A stretch of DNA of 11,681 nucleotides. It comes from Candidatus Hydrogenedentota bacterium (GTDB lineage Bacteria > Hydrogenedentota > Hydrogenedentia > Hydrogenedentales > SLHB01). The notes under the pieces were generated by a model. That model saw only the letters and a list, made by a program, of their open reading frames with translations, did no database searches and was not told where the DNA came from. The translations under genes and the position numbers were made by a program. Location of the stretch: assembly GCA_003557825.1 (NCBI GenBank), contig PWNM01000615.1, positions 1 to 11,681 of the forward strand. Direction: 5' to 3'. The number at the start of each line of letters is the position of its first letter. The first letter of the stretch is position 1. This document shows, piece after piece, positions 1 through 5,965 of this stretch.

Positions 1-97
1 CCTCGTAGCCATTTTGTTTAAAATGGTCCTGGATTTGGGTCAGAAGCCTCTGGTTATCGTCAACAACCAGTATCTTTTTTCTTTCTTTTTCCGTCAT
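1..97 (-). CDS. Response regulator, N-terminal fragment (gene continues beyond left edge)
   Basis: Reading the minus strand from an ATG at 97 gives 32 codons with the typical opening of a CheY-like receiver domain. A basic start is followed by the first beta strand KKILVVDDNQ, whose two aspartates (DD) form the Mg-binding acidic pocket. A first helix leading to NGYE follows. The phospho-accepting aspartate would lie some 40 residues further on, outside the window, so neither it nor any output domain can be seen. A good Shine-Dalgarno (AAGGGGG, about 6-8 bases before the ATG) supports the start. The gene would receive phosphate from a sensor histidine kinase. Its partner is unknown; the sensor at the right edge of the window is over 10 kb away and need not be related. 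Confidence in the receiver call is high despite the short length. Confidence 0.85.
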   Translation of the reverse strand, partial: MTEKERKKILVVDDNQRLLTQIQDHFKQNGYE

Positions 98-111
98 TCT
101 GCGCCCCCTTT

Positions 112-227
112 GAACCGCTTAACAGAAAAGTCTGCTTTTACAATTCCTTTCAATAAGTGCCTTTTCCGGCATGGGGCTGCTTGGTTTTATTTTTCGCGTT
201 AAAAAGGGAAGGGACAAAGAACCGCTT
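112..227 (+). repeat. Two copies of GAACCGCTT in the response-regulator leader
   Basis: The nine bases GAACCGCTT occur at 112-120 and again at 219-227, in the same orientation. The copies are flanked by TTT and AAA respectively, and the second sits in the short inverted repeat CAAAG-AACCG-CTTTG (215-229). Both copies lie upstream of the response-regulator start on its coding strand. They could be binding sites, but a nine-base match in 466 bases could also be chance. Confidence 0.25.
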
Positions 228-312
228 TGGGGGGCTATGGAAAAGGTTTGGCCAAGCATACCCCTGTATCGACGCCCCGTAGCGATCGTGTTGCTGGTCT
301 GTCCGTGTGGTT

Positions 313-325
313 TGGGTTCAACCCA
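313..325. repeat. Perfect 6-1-6 palindrome TGGGTT-C-AACCCA
   Basis: Six-base arms surround a single central base, too tight for an RNA hairpin but suitable for a dimeric DNA-binding protein. It lies alone in the gene-free stretch and is followed by an AT-rich run (TTTATTATATC, 336-346). No regulator can be named, and its function is unknown. Confidence 0.3.
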
Positions 326-563
326 CCGATGCCGATTTATTATATCTTGCATATCTCCGGGCCCCGATTTGGAGAGTTGTTAAATTATGTAGGCATCTTA
401 TCCAATTTAAGTGTGAAAGTCAATGAGATTTTCTCTCCTAGGACGTGCGTATGCCACTCGAATCCAAGCCTACGGAGCCAGCCGTGCTTCCTCAGGTATG
501 TGCGCATTGAAAAGCTTTTTGGCGACCACGAGATGAACACTCATTCCGTGTCATAGCTACCCC

Positions 564-1931
564 CTATGCGGGCAAGGCGGTTTCTGTCTCCTCGGCGAAA
601 GATTCCATAGAAACCCGCCATTCCGCTACGATGTCCGGATGGTCGTCGGCCACGTTGAACCGTTCGCCGATATCTCGCTCAAGATGGAACAGTTCCGGTT
701 GACCGCTTGCGAGTTGAAGTTTCCAGGGCCCCCGGCGAAGGGCCTGAAGCTCGGGCCCACGGAAATAGTAATACTGTTGTGAGGGCGATTCGTCCTCCTC
801 GCCGCGCAGGAGCGGTCCCAGATCGTTGCCGTCGATAGGGCGATCATCGGGAACTTCGGCCCCGGCTGCTCGAAGAACCGTGGTGAAAAGATCCATCGAA
901 TTGGCGGGCTCTTGAATGATACGATTTGCCGGAACGACGTCGGGTTGCCAAACGATGGCCGGTACGCGCACGCCGCCCTCGTAGGTCGTCCCCTTAGCGT
1001 CGCGGAATGGACCGGGCGAACCGGCATGCCACCGCTCGTTGTTCAGTCCGTGCGGGCCGGGCTGCACCATGCGGTCGGGCATGTTGATCCAAGGTCCGTT
1101 GTCACTCAGCCAAATCACCAGCGTGTTATCTGCCACGCCCGCCTCGCGCAAGGCCTTCATGATCTCGCCGGCGCTCCAGTCCAACGCTTCGATAACATCC
1201 CCGTACAACCCCGCCCGGGATTGCCCTCGAAATCGGTCCGCCGTGGCCAACGGCAAGTGAGGCATCGTATAGGGCAGGTAGAGAAAGAAAGGCTCGTCCC
1301 CGTTATGATGAATGAAGCGTACCGCTTCGGCCGTATAGCGTACGGTCAGGGTCGTTTGGTCGACAGGATGCTCGATAGGTTCGGTATCGCGATACAATTC
1401 CAGGGGCCGCTCCGTCTGTACCCACGGCGGAATCATGTCGTTGCTGTAAAGAAGCCCAAAGTATTCGTCAAACCCGTGCGAGGTAGGCAAGTATTCGTCG
1501 CGGGCATGTCCAAGATGCCATTTTCCGACGCACATGGTGCGGTAGCCCACATTGCGTAAGGCCGTCGCCATGGTGATCTCGTACGCAGGCAGGCCCTGGT
1601 CCGAGTCGGGTCCAATCACGCCTTCGACACCTCCGGGCCGAACGGGATAGCGTCCGGTAAGGAGCGCCGCCCGGGATGCCGTACATGCCGGGAGCACGCA
1701 GAAGGACGTAAACCGAGTTCCTTCGTGGGCCATCCGGTCGATATTGGGCGTGTGAATGGTGGGATGACCATAGCAGCTCAGATCGCCATAGCCCGCATCG
1801 TCTGCGAATAGGATCACGATATTCGGACGCTGCCCGTTGGATGCTGCGTCGGGCGTCGCCTCCTGCGATAACAGCATGCCGGCCGTAGCCGCCGCTGAAC
1901 CCGCCATGAACTGTCGCCGCGTAGTTTTCAT
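564..1931 (-). CDS. Tat-exported arylsulfatase (type I, formylglycine-dependent)
   Basis: This 455-residue protein belongs to the alkaline-phosphatase-like sulfatase family, which hydrolyses sulfate esters, here probably on a glycan outside the cytoplasm. The N-terminus has a twin-arginine signal (TRRQFMAG, then an Ala/Gly-rich stretch to about residue 29). The metal-binding DD pair is at 44-45 (FADDAGYGD). The modification motif is CTASR at 83-87, with C83 to be converted to formylglycine. GKWHLG supplies K137 and H139, MPH supplies H225, SDNGP supplies D277/N278, and AKGTTYEGG supplies K313. All expected catalytic positions are therefore present. I chose the ATG at 1931 because AGGAGGGG lies about 9 bases before it and the Tat signal then begins the protein. 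An upstream in-frame ATG at 2099 would add 56 residues with no signal and overlap the divergent gene. The third motif position is Ala rather than Pro, which suits the radical-SAM maturase anSME better than aerobic FGE. Neither maturase is in the window. The exact substrate is unknown. Confidence 0.95.
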   Translation of the reverse strand: MKTTRRQFMAGSAAATAGMLLSQEATPDAASNGQRPNIVILFADDAGYGDLSCYGHPTIHTPNIDRMAHEGTRFTSFCVLPACTASRAALLTGRYPVRPGGVEGVIGPDSDQGLPAYEITMATALRNVGYRTMCVGKWHLGHARDEYLPTSHGFDEYFGLLYSNDMIPPWVQTERPLELYRDTEPIEHPVDQTTLTVRYTAEAVRFIHHNGDEPFFLYLPYTMPHLPLATADRFRGQSRAGLYGDVIEALDWSAGEIMKALREAGVADNTLVIWLSDNGPWINMPDRMVQPGPHGLNNERWHAGSPGPFRDAKGTTYEGGVRVPAIVWQPDVVPANRIIQEPANSMDLFTTVLRAAGAEVPDDRPIDGNDLGPLLRGEEDESPSQQYYYFRGPELQALRRGPWKLQLASGQPELFHLERDIGERFNVADDHPDIVAEWRVSMESFAEETETALPA

Positions 1932-2098
1932 TGTGGGAGCCCCTCCTTTTCGATTCCTGTGTCTGGATAGGCCCATGCTACGCCGCAGCGAATATGCCAT
2001 GCAAATGGCCGTCGAGTTCTCGTATGGAGGTACAATCGACGCATACGGTTGCATCCCCATGACGGGGGCCACTATGATGAACGGCGGAGGATGTACCA
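1932..2098. promoter_or_regulatory. Divergent promoter region between sulfatase and candidate glycosidase
   Basis: These 167 bases must carry start signals for both genes. On the plus strand TACAAT (2031-2036) is a fair -10 box without a good -35. On the minus strand no strong pair was seen. Two inverted repeats are present: GCCAT-GCAA-ATGGC at 1996-2009 and CGTATG-N15-CATACG at 2021-2047. The second surrounds the TACAAT box, the position expected of a repressor site. Shine-Dalgarno sites lie at each end: GGAGG at 2086-2090 for the plus gene, and AGGAGGGG read on the minus strand for the sulfatase. Shared control of the two genes is an inference. Confidence 0.5.
2021..2047. promoter_or_regulatory. 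Inverted repeat CGTATG-N15-CATACG, possible operator
   Basis: Perfect six-base arms are separated by 15 bases in the sulfatase/glycosidase divergent gap. The GTATG/CATAC halves match five of the six bases of the E. coli NikR half-site (GTATGA-N16-TCATAC). The distance between them is three bases shorter than in that operator (15 versus 18 between GTATG and CATAC). Because a NikR gene lies downstream of the glycosidase, the match deserves notice, but spacing matters for NikR and chance is not excluded. Confidence 0.3.
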
Positions 2099-5080
2099 AT
2101 GTATAGAACCTTAGTTCTGATTAGTCTTGGCATGGGGATAGCGGCGCTGATAATGATGGCCGCAGAAGGGGAGTCAGTCATGATGGAGCGTGTTCCTGAG
2201 GATGTCTATGAAGGCGAATTGGTTCGATATCCGGGGGCATGGCAGTTTCAACTCGGTCGGACATCCATTATCTTAGTTACCGACGATGAACTCGAGACCT
2301 TGGCTTCCGACCCGGATGCGGTGCTTGACCTGAGCTTGACCTTGGATAAACGGGAGGCCAGCCTCCGCCAGGTGTGCGAAGACGCCCAGGCCCGGGGCGT
2401 TCCCACGCTTATCATCGCGTTCGATCACTTCTTCAGCCAGTACCGTCCCGGACTCGAAGAAGGCGCAACGCGCCGATTGATGCCCGACATGGACGAATAT
2501 GTCGAACATATTGCCCGAATCAGCCAGTTCGCCGGGCAATATGGTCTGCGCCTCGAACTCAGTTTGTTGAGCCCCCTCGAGATCGGGCCGGCCTATCAGC
2601 AGACCACCGGCGAATCGGGCGTATGGATGCACTACCGCAAAGGGCTGCGGGACCCCGAGACAGGGGCCTTTAGCGTGCAACTGTGGCAACAGCGCCGATG
2701 GGCCAATAATAAAGGGCCGCTAAACATCGAAGACGCCGGGGTACGGGTGTTTGCTTTCCGTGAAACCCCAGTTGACCGGTTGCCGTACCGCGTCGTCCAT
2801 CCGGAGGATATCGTCGAGGTCACCGATGTGGCCCAGGTCGAGGTCTGGGACAACAAAATCGAACAGCAGGGCGATTATCGAGCGCGGCGTATCCGGGTAC
2901 ATGGGGTGGGCATGCCGGATATCGGCCCCTTGGATCGGGTCTTTGTGGTGCAGCATTACCGGGTTCCCGAGATGGATTACTTCAGCGAGCAGGCGCTTCC
3001 CTATCTCAAGGGCTTGGTCGACCAATACGCCGATGCGGGGATCGAGCTGAACGGTCTGTATTCCGATGAAATGCACATCCAGCAGGACTGGCATTACTTC
3101 AGCCATCACGATCATGGCGAGTTTGCGCTACGCTATGTGAGCGATGGACTCCAAAAACGGTTTGCCGAAGCCTATGGCGAACAATACCGGGACTTCGCCA
3201 AATACCTGATCTACTTCGTGTACGGCCAGGAGGATTTCGCCAACGATCTGTCGGCCAAAGCGCCCGTGTCGCACGTATTCGGCAGCACGCCCGAGGCCAT
3301 CCGCGAGACCGCCCTGTTCCGGGCCCGGTATTACCGGATGCTGCAGGATGGCGTGGTGGACCTGTTCACCGAAGCGAAACATTATGCCGAGCAGCGGTTC
3401 GGCCGTCGCCTCGAAGCTCGGGCCCATGCAACCTGGGCCGAAAGCCCGACCATCGACCGCTGGGACACGCGAGGACAACATCATGCGGCCCATCAATATG
3501 AATACACGTCGAATTTCGTATGGTCCTGTACGGTTCATCAAGCGGCGTCGGCCTGTTACGATTACTTCAAATGGGGCGACTTCCTGACAGGCGGCGGCAA
3601 CGATCACGCCGAAGGCGGCTGGCTCGATCGGAACTACCTCGGCCTGACGCTGGCGTGTTCGTTGGGCATCATCAACGAAGTGCCCTATGCCTATGCGGCC
3701 CATTGGGGGATGCCTGCTGAAATTAGCCATCGTCGTATGGCGTTGGTAAACGCTTACGGAGCTGCCGGATCGCCGTTGTTCGGCCTGGTGCAAGATATGG
3801 AACACCGGGATGTCGACGTGCTGATGTTGTACCCCATCGACCTGGTGGCGGTAGAAGAACGCTTCGGCAGCTGGATGACCCAATACGGTTATGCCAATCT
3901 AATCACCGCCGCTAAACTGCTCGAAGAAGGCACGGTAGTTGATGGAGCCATCGAACTGGGCGGTCGGCGGTTCACTACCCTGGCCACGATGTTCGAGCCG
4001 TTTCCTTCGGAGCAACTCCTCGATATGCTTGAGGTCTTCGTTAGTTCGGGGGGAACCCTGATCTGGTCCGGTCCGCCGCCGGTGGTGACCTGGGAAGGAG
4101 GCGATGCCCTTGGTTCGTGGCAAAAACTGTTTGGTATTTCCTATACGCCGCCTCTCGATGTGGGCTACATTGCGCCGGGACGGCAGGTCGACTTCACAGG
4201 CAGTCTAGGCGCTGTTGCGCCGCAGGTGATCCTGACTGATTTCCTGCCGGACCGCGTTTATCCGGTCACACCGGACAGCGACACCGAGACCGTGGCCAAG
4301 GTACGTGACTGGGTTGTGGGAACTCGCCGCAACGTGGGCTCGGGTAAAGCCGTTTATCTGGGCTACCGTCCCCGCGACGACCAGGCCCAGAGCCTCGGCT
4401 ACGATGTACGAAACTGGTTCGAGGTGCTTGACGAGGTCGGTTCCTATCCCGCTACAGGGGCTTTCGAGGGGTTTAACGATAATACGGAACGATTGTCGCG
4501 CATCGGCGATGTGCTGGCGACGCGGTTTCCCAACGGCGCGATGGCCTATGCGCCCCATCTCCGGTTGTACGAAGAAACCTGGCCGGGCGGTTTCGGCCGG
4601 AATCGTGAACAGGACCAGGCCATACTTGAGGGGCACCCGCCGCCCGATGACACCCTCGCCCTTGACGAGTTCCGGGCGAATGGTCGCACGGTATCGTATC
4701 GAGGCGTTGGAGCCATGTCGTTCCGTACCAGTCCCGAAGGCGACCTAATCGCCTTTGCCGGCGGACAGTCCCGCGAGATCACCATCGATGGCAGGACTTT
4801 CGTCTTTGCCGACGACCCCATCGGCCAATTGGCTTGGGCTCCGGTACCTCCCGAACGCAGCGTCGACGGACGGACCGTGCTCAAGGGCATTGTCCACGGA
4901 CGCGGCGTGGTACGCATTCCCTTGGCGGGGCATCCGGAGGGCATCCAGCTTGTAAGTAGGGGCGCAGCGCCGGGCAGCAAAGGCGATCCCATTCCCTCGC
5001 ACGTCGAAGATGGGCATTTGGTTTTCGAGGTCACCGAGGCCGTCGCCGATCGGTGGTTTTATGGGGTTCTTTCGGAATAG
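2099..5080 (+). CDS. Large secreted protein, probable glycoside hydrolase of unassigned family
   Basis: The protein has 993 residues. Residues 1-22 form a Sec-type signal peptide (hydrophobic LVLISLGMGIAALIMM, then AAEG), so it is exported. ATG 2099 has GGAGG eight bases upstream. Residues of roughly 40-520 look like a (beta/alpha)8 barrel with an insertion near 215-290. Candidate acidic catalytic residues sit in barrel-like contexts: E324 in YSDEMHI, E448 in HATWAES, and D502/E505 in GGNDHAEGGW. Residues of about 570-660 (DVDVLMLYP through GGTLIWSGPPP) resemble the class-I-glutaminase-like domain that follows the barrel in GH42-type beta-galactosidases and in several large rhamnosidase-like enzymes. 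The last 200 or so residues are beta-rich, consistent with accessory sandwich domains. I cannot assign a CAZy family, and the catalytic residues are guesses. Divergence from a sulfatase suggests action on a sulfated glycan. The call could be wrong in substrate and mechanism; export and multi-domain layout are firmer. Confidence 0.6.
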   Translation: MYRTLVLISLGMGIAALIMMAAEGESVMMERVPEDVYEGELVRYPGAWQFQLGRTSIILVTDDELETLASDPDAVLDLSLTLDKREASLRQVCEDAQARGVPTLIIAFDHFFSQYRPGLEEGATRRLMPDMDEYVEHIARISQFAGQYGLRLELSLLSPLEIGPAYQQTTGESGVWMHYRKGLRDPETGAFSVQLWQQRRWANNKGPLNIEDAGVRVFAFRETPVDRLPYRVVHPEDIVEVTDVAQVEVWDNKIEQQGDYRARRIRVHGVGMPDIGPLDRVFVVQHYRVPEMDYFSEQALPYLKGLVDQYADAGIELNGLYSDEMHIQQDWHYFSHHDHGEFALRYVSDGLQKRFAEAYGEQYRDFAKYLIYFVYGQEDFANDLSAKAPVSHVFGSTPEAIRETALFRARYYRMLQDGVVDLFTEAKHYAEQRFGRRLEARAHATWAESPTIDRWDTRGQHHAAHQYEYTSNFVWSCTVHQAASACYDYFKWGDFLTGGGNDHAEGGWLDRNYLGLTLACSLGIINEVPYAYAAHWGMPAEISHRRMALVNAYGAAGSPLFGLVQDMEHRDVDVLMLYPIDLVAVEERFGSWMTQYGYANLITAAKLLEEGTVVDGAIELGGRRFTTLATMFEPFPSEQLLDMLEVFVSSGGTLIWSGPPPVVTWEGGDALGSWQKLFGISYTPPLDVGYIAPGRQVDFTGSLGAVAPQVILTDFLPDRVYPVTPDSDTETVAKVRDWVVGTRRNVGSGKAVYLGYRPRDDQAQSLGYDVRNWFEVLDEVGSYPATGAFEGFNDNTERLSRIGDVLATRFPNGAMAYAPHLRLYEETWPGGFGRNREQDQAILEGHPPPDDTLALDEFRANGRTVSYRGVGAMSFRTSPEGDLIAFAGGQSREITIDGRTFVFADDPIGQLAWAPVPPERSVDGRTVLKGIVHGRGVVRIPLAGHPEGIQLVSRGAAPGSKGDPIPSHVEDGHLVFEVTEAVADRWFYGVLSE

Positions 5081-5106
5081 CAGACCACACCATAAGGAAT
5101 GTGCGG

Positions 5107-5523
5107 ATGGCAGACCTGGTGCGTGTTAGTTTTACCATCGACGCCGAGTTGTACAGAAAAATGGAGCGACTCCTCGAGAGAACGCCCCATGCCAATCGGT
5201 CGGAGTTTATCCGCGATTTGGTCCGTGCGCGACTTGTCGAGGAGGATTGGAAAGCCGATGAAGAGGCGGTGGGCACAATCACCATGGTGTACAATCATGA
5301 AACCCGCCGCCTGACCGATAAGCTGACATCGCTGCAACACGAGCATCACCATGCCATTATGGCAACGACCCATGTGCATCTGGATCACCATCTCTGTGCC
5401 GAGATGATCATGGTCCGCGGACGTCCTCGTATTATCGAGGAGTTGGCCGACCAGCTGGGTCAACAAAAGGGGGTGCTGCATGCGTCGTTATCCATGGGGT
5501 CCACGGGGAAGAAGCTGGCCTGA
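5107..5523 (+). CDS. nikR: Nickel-responsive transcriptional repressor NikR
   Basis: This 138-residue protein has the NikR layout: an N-terminal ribbon-helix-helix DNA-binding domain and a C-terminal ACT-like tetramerisation and nickel-binding domain. The RHH part is residues 4-46 (VRVSFTIDAEL strand, then NRSEFIRDLVR). By alignment with E. coli NikR, the four high-affinity nickel ligands H76, H87, H89 and C95 correspond to H78, H89, H91 and C97 here (QHEHHH, HVHLDHHLC), so all are kept. Nickel-bound NikR represses nickel uptake genes in known cases. I chose ATG 5107 because AAGGA lies eight bases before it; the longer frame from 5053 overlaps the upstream gene and adds non-homologous residues. 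It follows the candidate glycosidase by 26 bases and could share its transcript. No nickel transporter, hydrogenase or urease gene is visible, so its target is unknown. Confidence 0.95.
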   Translation: MADLVRVSFTIDAELYRKMERLLERTPHANRSEFIRDLVRARLVEEDWKADEEAVGTITMVYNHETRRLTDKLTSLQHEHHHAIMATTHVHLDHHLCAEMIMVRGRPRIIEELADQLGQQKGVLHASLSMGSTGKKLA

Positions 5524-5593
5524 TATGCGTTCGGCTTTGGATCCCTTGGGCCGCGCTGTGGTAGCATAGAAGCCCATCATTGACTGTCTTTTC

Positions 5594-5617
5594 AAAGCGA
5601 CGGCAGGAGTCGTTTTT
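5594..5617 (+). terminator. Weak hairpin with T-run after nikR, possible terminator
   Basis: CGAC (5598-5601) pairs with GTCG (5609-5612) across a seven-base loop, and TTTTT follows directly (5613-5617). The preceding AAAG could pair with the T-run to lengthen the stem. The GC-rich core is only four pairs, short for an intrinsic terminator. It is placed correctly to end a glycosidase-nikR transcript before gatC. Confidence 0.3.
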
Positions 5618-5645
5618 GTCTCGATTCCCATACATGAAACGAGAC
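5618..5645 (+). promoter_or_regulatory. Ten-pair stem-loop in the gatC leader
   Basis: GTCTCGATTC (5618-5627) pairs with GAAACGAGAC (5636-5645) at nine of ten positions, with one A-A mismatch and an eight-base loop. It ends ten bases before the gatC Shine-Dalgarno (AAGGAG, 5656-5661). No T-run follows it on either strand, so it is not a standard terminator. It could be an RNA element in the gatC leader or an operator with six-base outer arms 16 bases apart. Confidence 0.45.
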
Positions 5646-5665
5646 CTATAACAATAAGGAGTATT

Positions 5666-5962
5666 ATGGCGCAGATCACATTAGACGATGTGGATTACGT
5701 GGCCGGACTGGCTCAGTTGACCCTGGACGAAGCCACGAAAGAGCGGTTGGTAGGCGAGCTGGGCTCGATCCTGGCCTATATGGACAAATTGAACGCCCTC
5801 GATACGACCGGCGTCGAACCCATGATGCATGCCCTTGATATGACCAATGTCTATCGCGAGGATGAAGTAATCGAATCGCTCGATCGCGAAGCTGCCCTGA
5901 TGAATGCCCCCAAGACCGATGGCGCCTATTTCTTGGTTCCGCGCATCCTCGAGGGGGACTAG
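5666..5962 (+). CDS. gatC: Asp-tRNA(Asn)/Glu-tRNA(Gln) amidotransferase subunit C
   Basis: At 98 residues this is the usual length for GatC. GatC wraps around GatA and stabilises the GatCAB complex that converts misacylated Glu-tRNA(Gln) and/or Asp-tRNA(Asn) to the correct amide form in the cytoplasm. Family features visible are the N-terminal helix VDYVAGLAQLTLDE, the middle TTGVEPMMH, and the C-terminal block REDEV, SLDREAALMNAPKT and FLVPRILE. Start ATG 5666 has AAGGAG four bases upstream. gatA begins three bases after the stop. Its presence means the organism probably lacks a direct glutaminyl- or asparaginyl-tRNA synthetase, though which one cannot be seen here. Confidence 0.97.
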   Translation: MAQITLDDVDYVAGLAQLTLDEATKERLVGELGSILAYMDKLNALDTTGVEPMMHALDMTNVYREDEVIESLDREAALMNAPKTDGAYFLVPRILEGD

Positions 5963-5965
5963 GCC

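Larger units (their letters stand above)
98..563. other. 466-base stretch without a convincing gene; leader of the response regulator
   Basis: Open frames here are short, lack recognisable protein features and overlap each other on both strands, so I do not call a gene. The stretch is more AT-rich than its surroundings near 120-215 and 330-440. It should contain the minus-strand promoter of the response regulator and the 3' end of the sulfatase transcript. Small symmetric elements occur: AAAAG-TCTG-CTTTT at 126-139, the palindrome TTGGCCAA at 248-255, and TGGGTT-C-AACCCA at 313-325. No clear sigma-70 promoter and no hairpin followed by a T-run was found on either strand. A small RNA cannot be excluded from sequence alone. 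Confidence 0.6.

Noticed and set aside
311..330. T-arm-like GGTTCAACCC suggesting a tRNA near 300-340
   Set aside because: The stem is a 6-1-6 palindrome rather than a five-pair stem with a seven-base loop, and no acceptor, D or anticodon arms fit around it.
912..1559. 215-codon plus-strand frame inside the sulfatase
   Set aside because: It is antisense to a gene whose every catalytic motif is intact; its product shows no recognisable domain and no ribosome site was noted.
2049..2078. TTGCAT-N18-TATGAT as promoter for the candidate glycosidase
   Set aside because: The -10 box is good, but transcription would start near 2085, leaving almost no leader and placing the ribosome site at the extreme 5' end. 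The -35 match is only three of six.
1932..2099. N-terminal extension of the sulfatase from ATG 2099 (minus strand), 56 extra residues
   Set aside because: It overlaps the divergent promoter region, has no signal features, and would bury the Tat signal. The ATG at 1931 has a strong ribosome site and starts directly with the twin-arginine signal.
3128..3883. 251-codon minus-strand frame within the glycosidase gene
   Set aside because: It is an antisense shadow of a well-supported secreted protein, with no family features.
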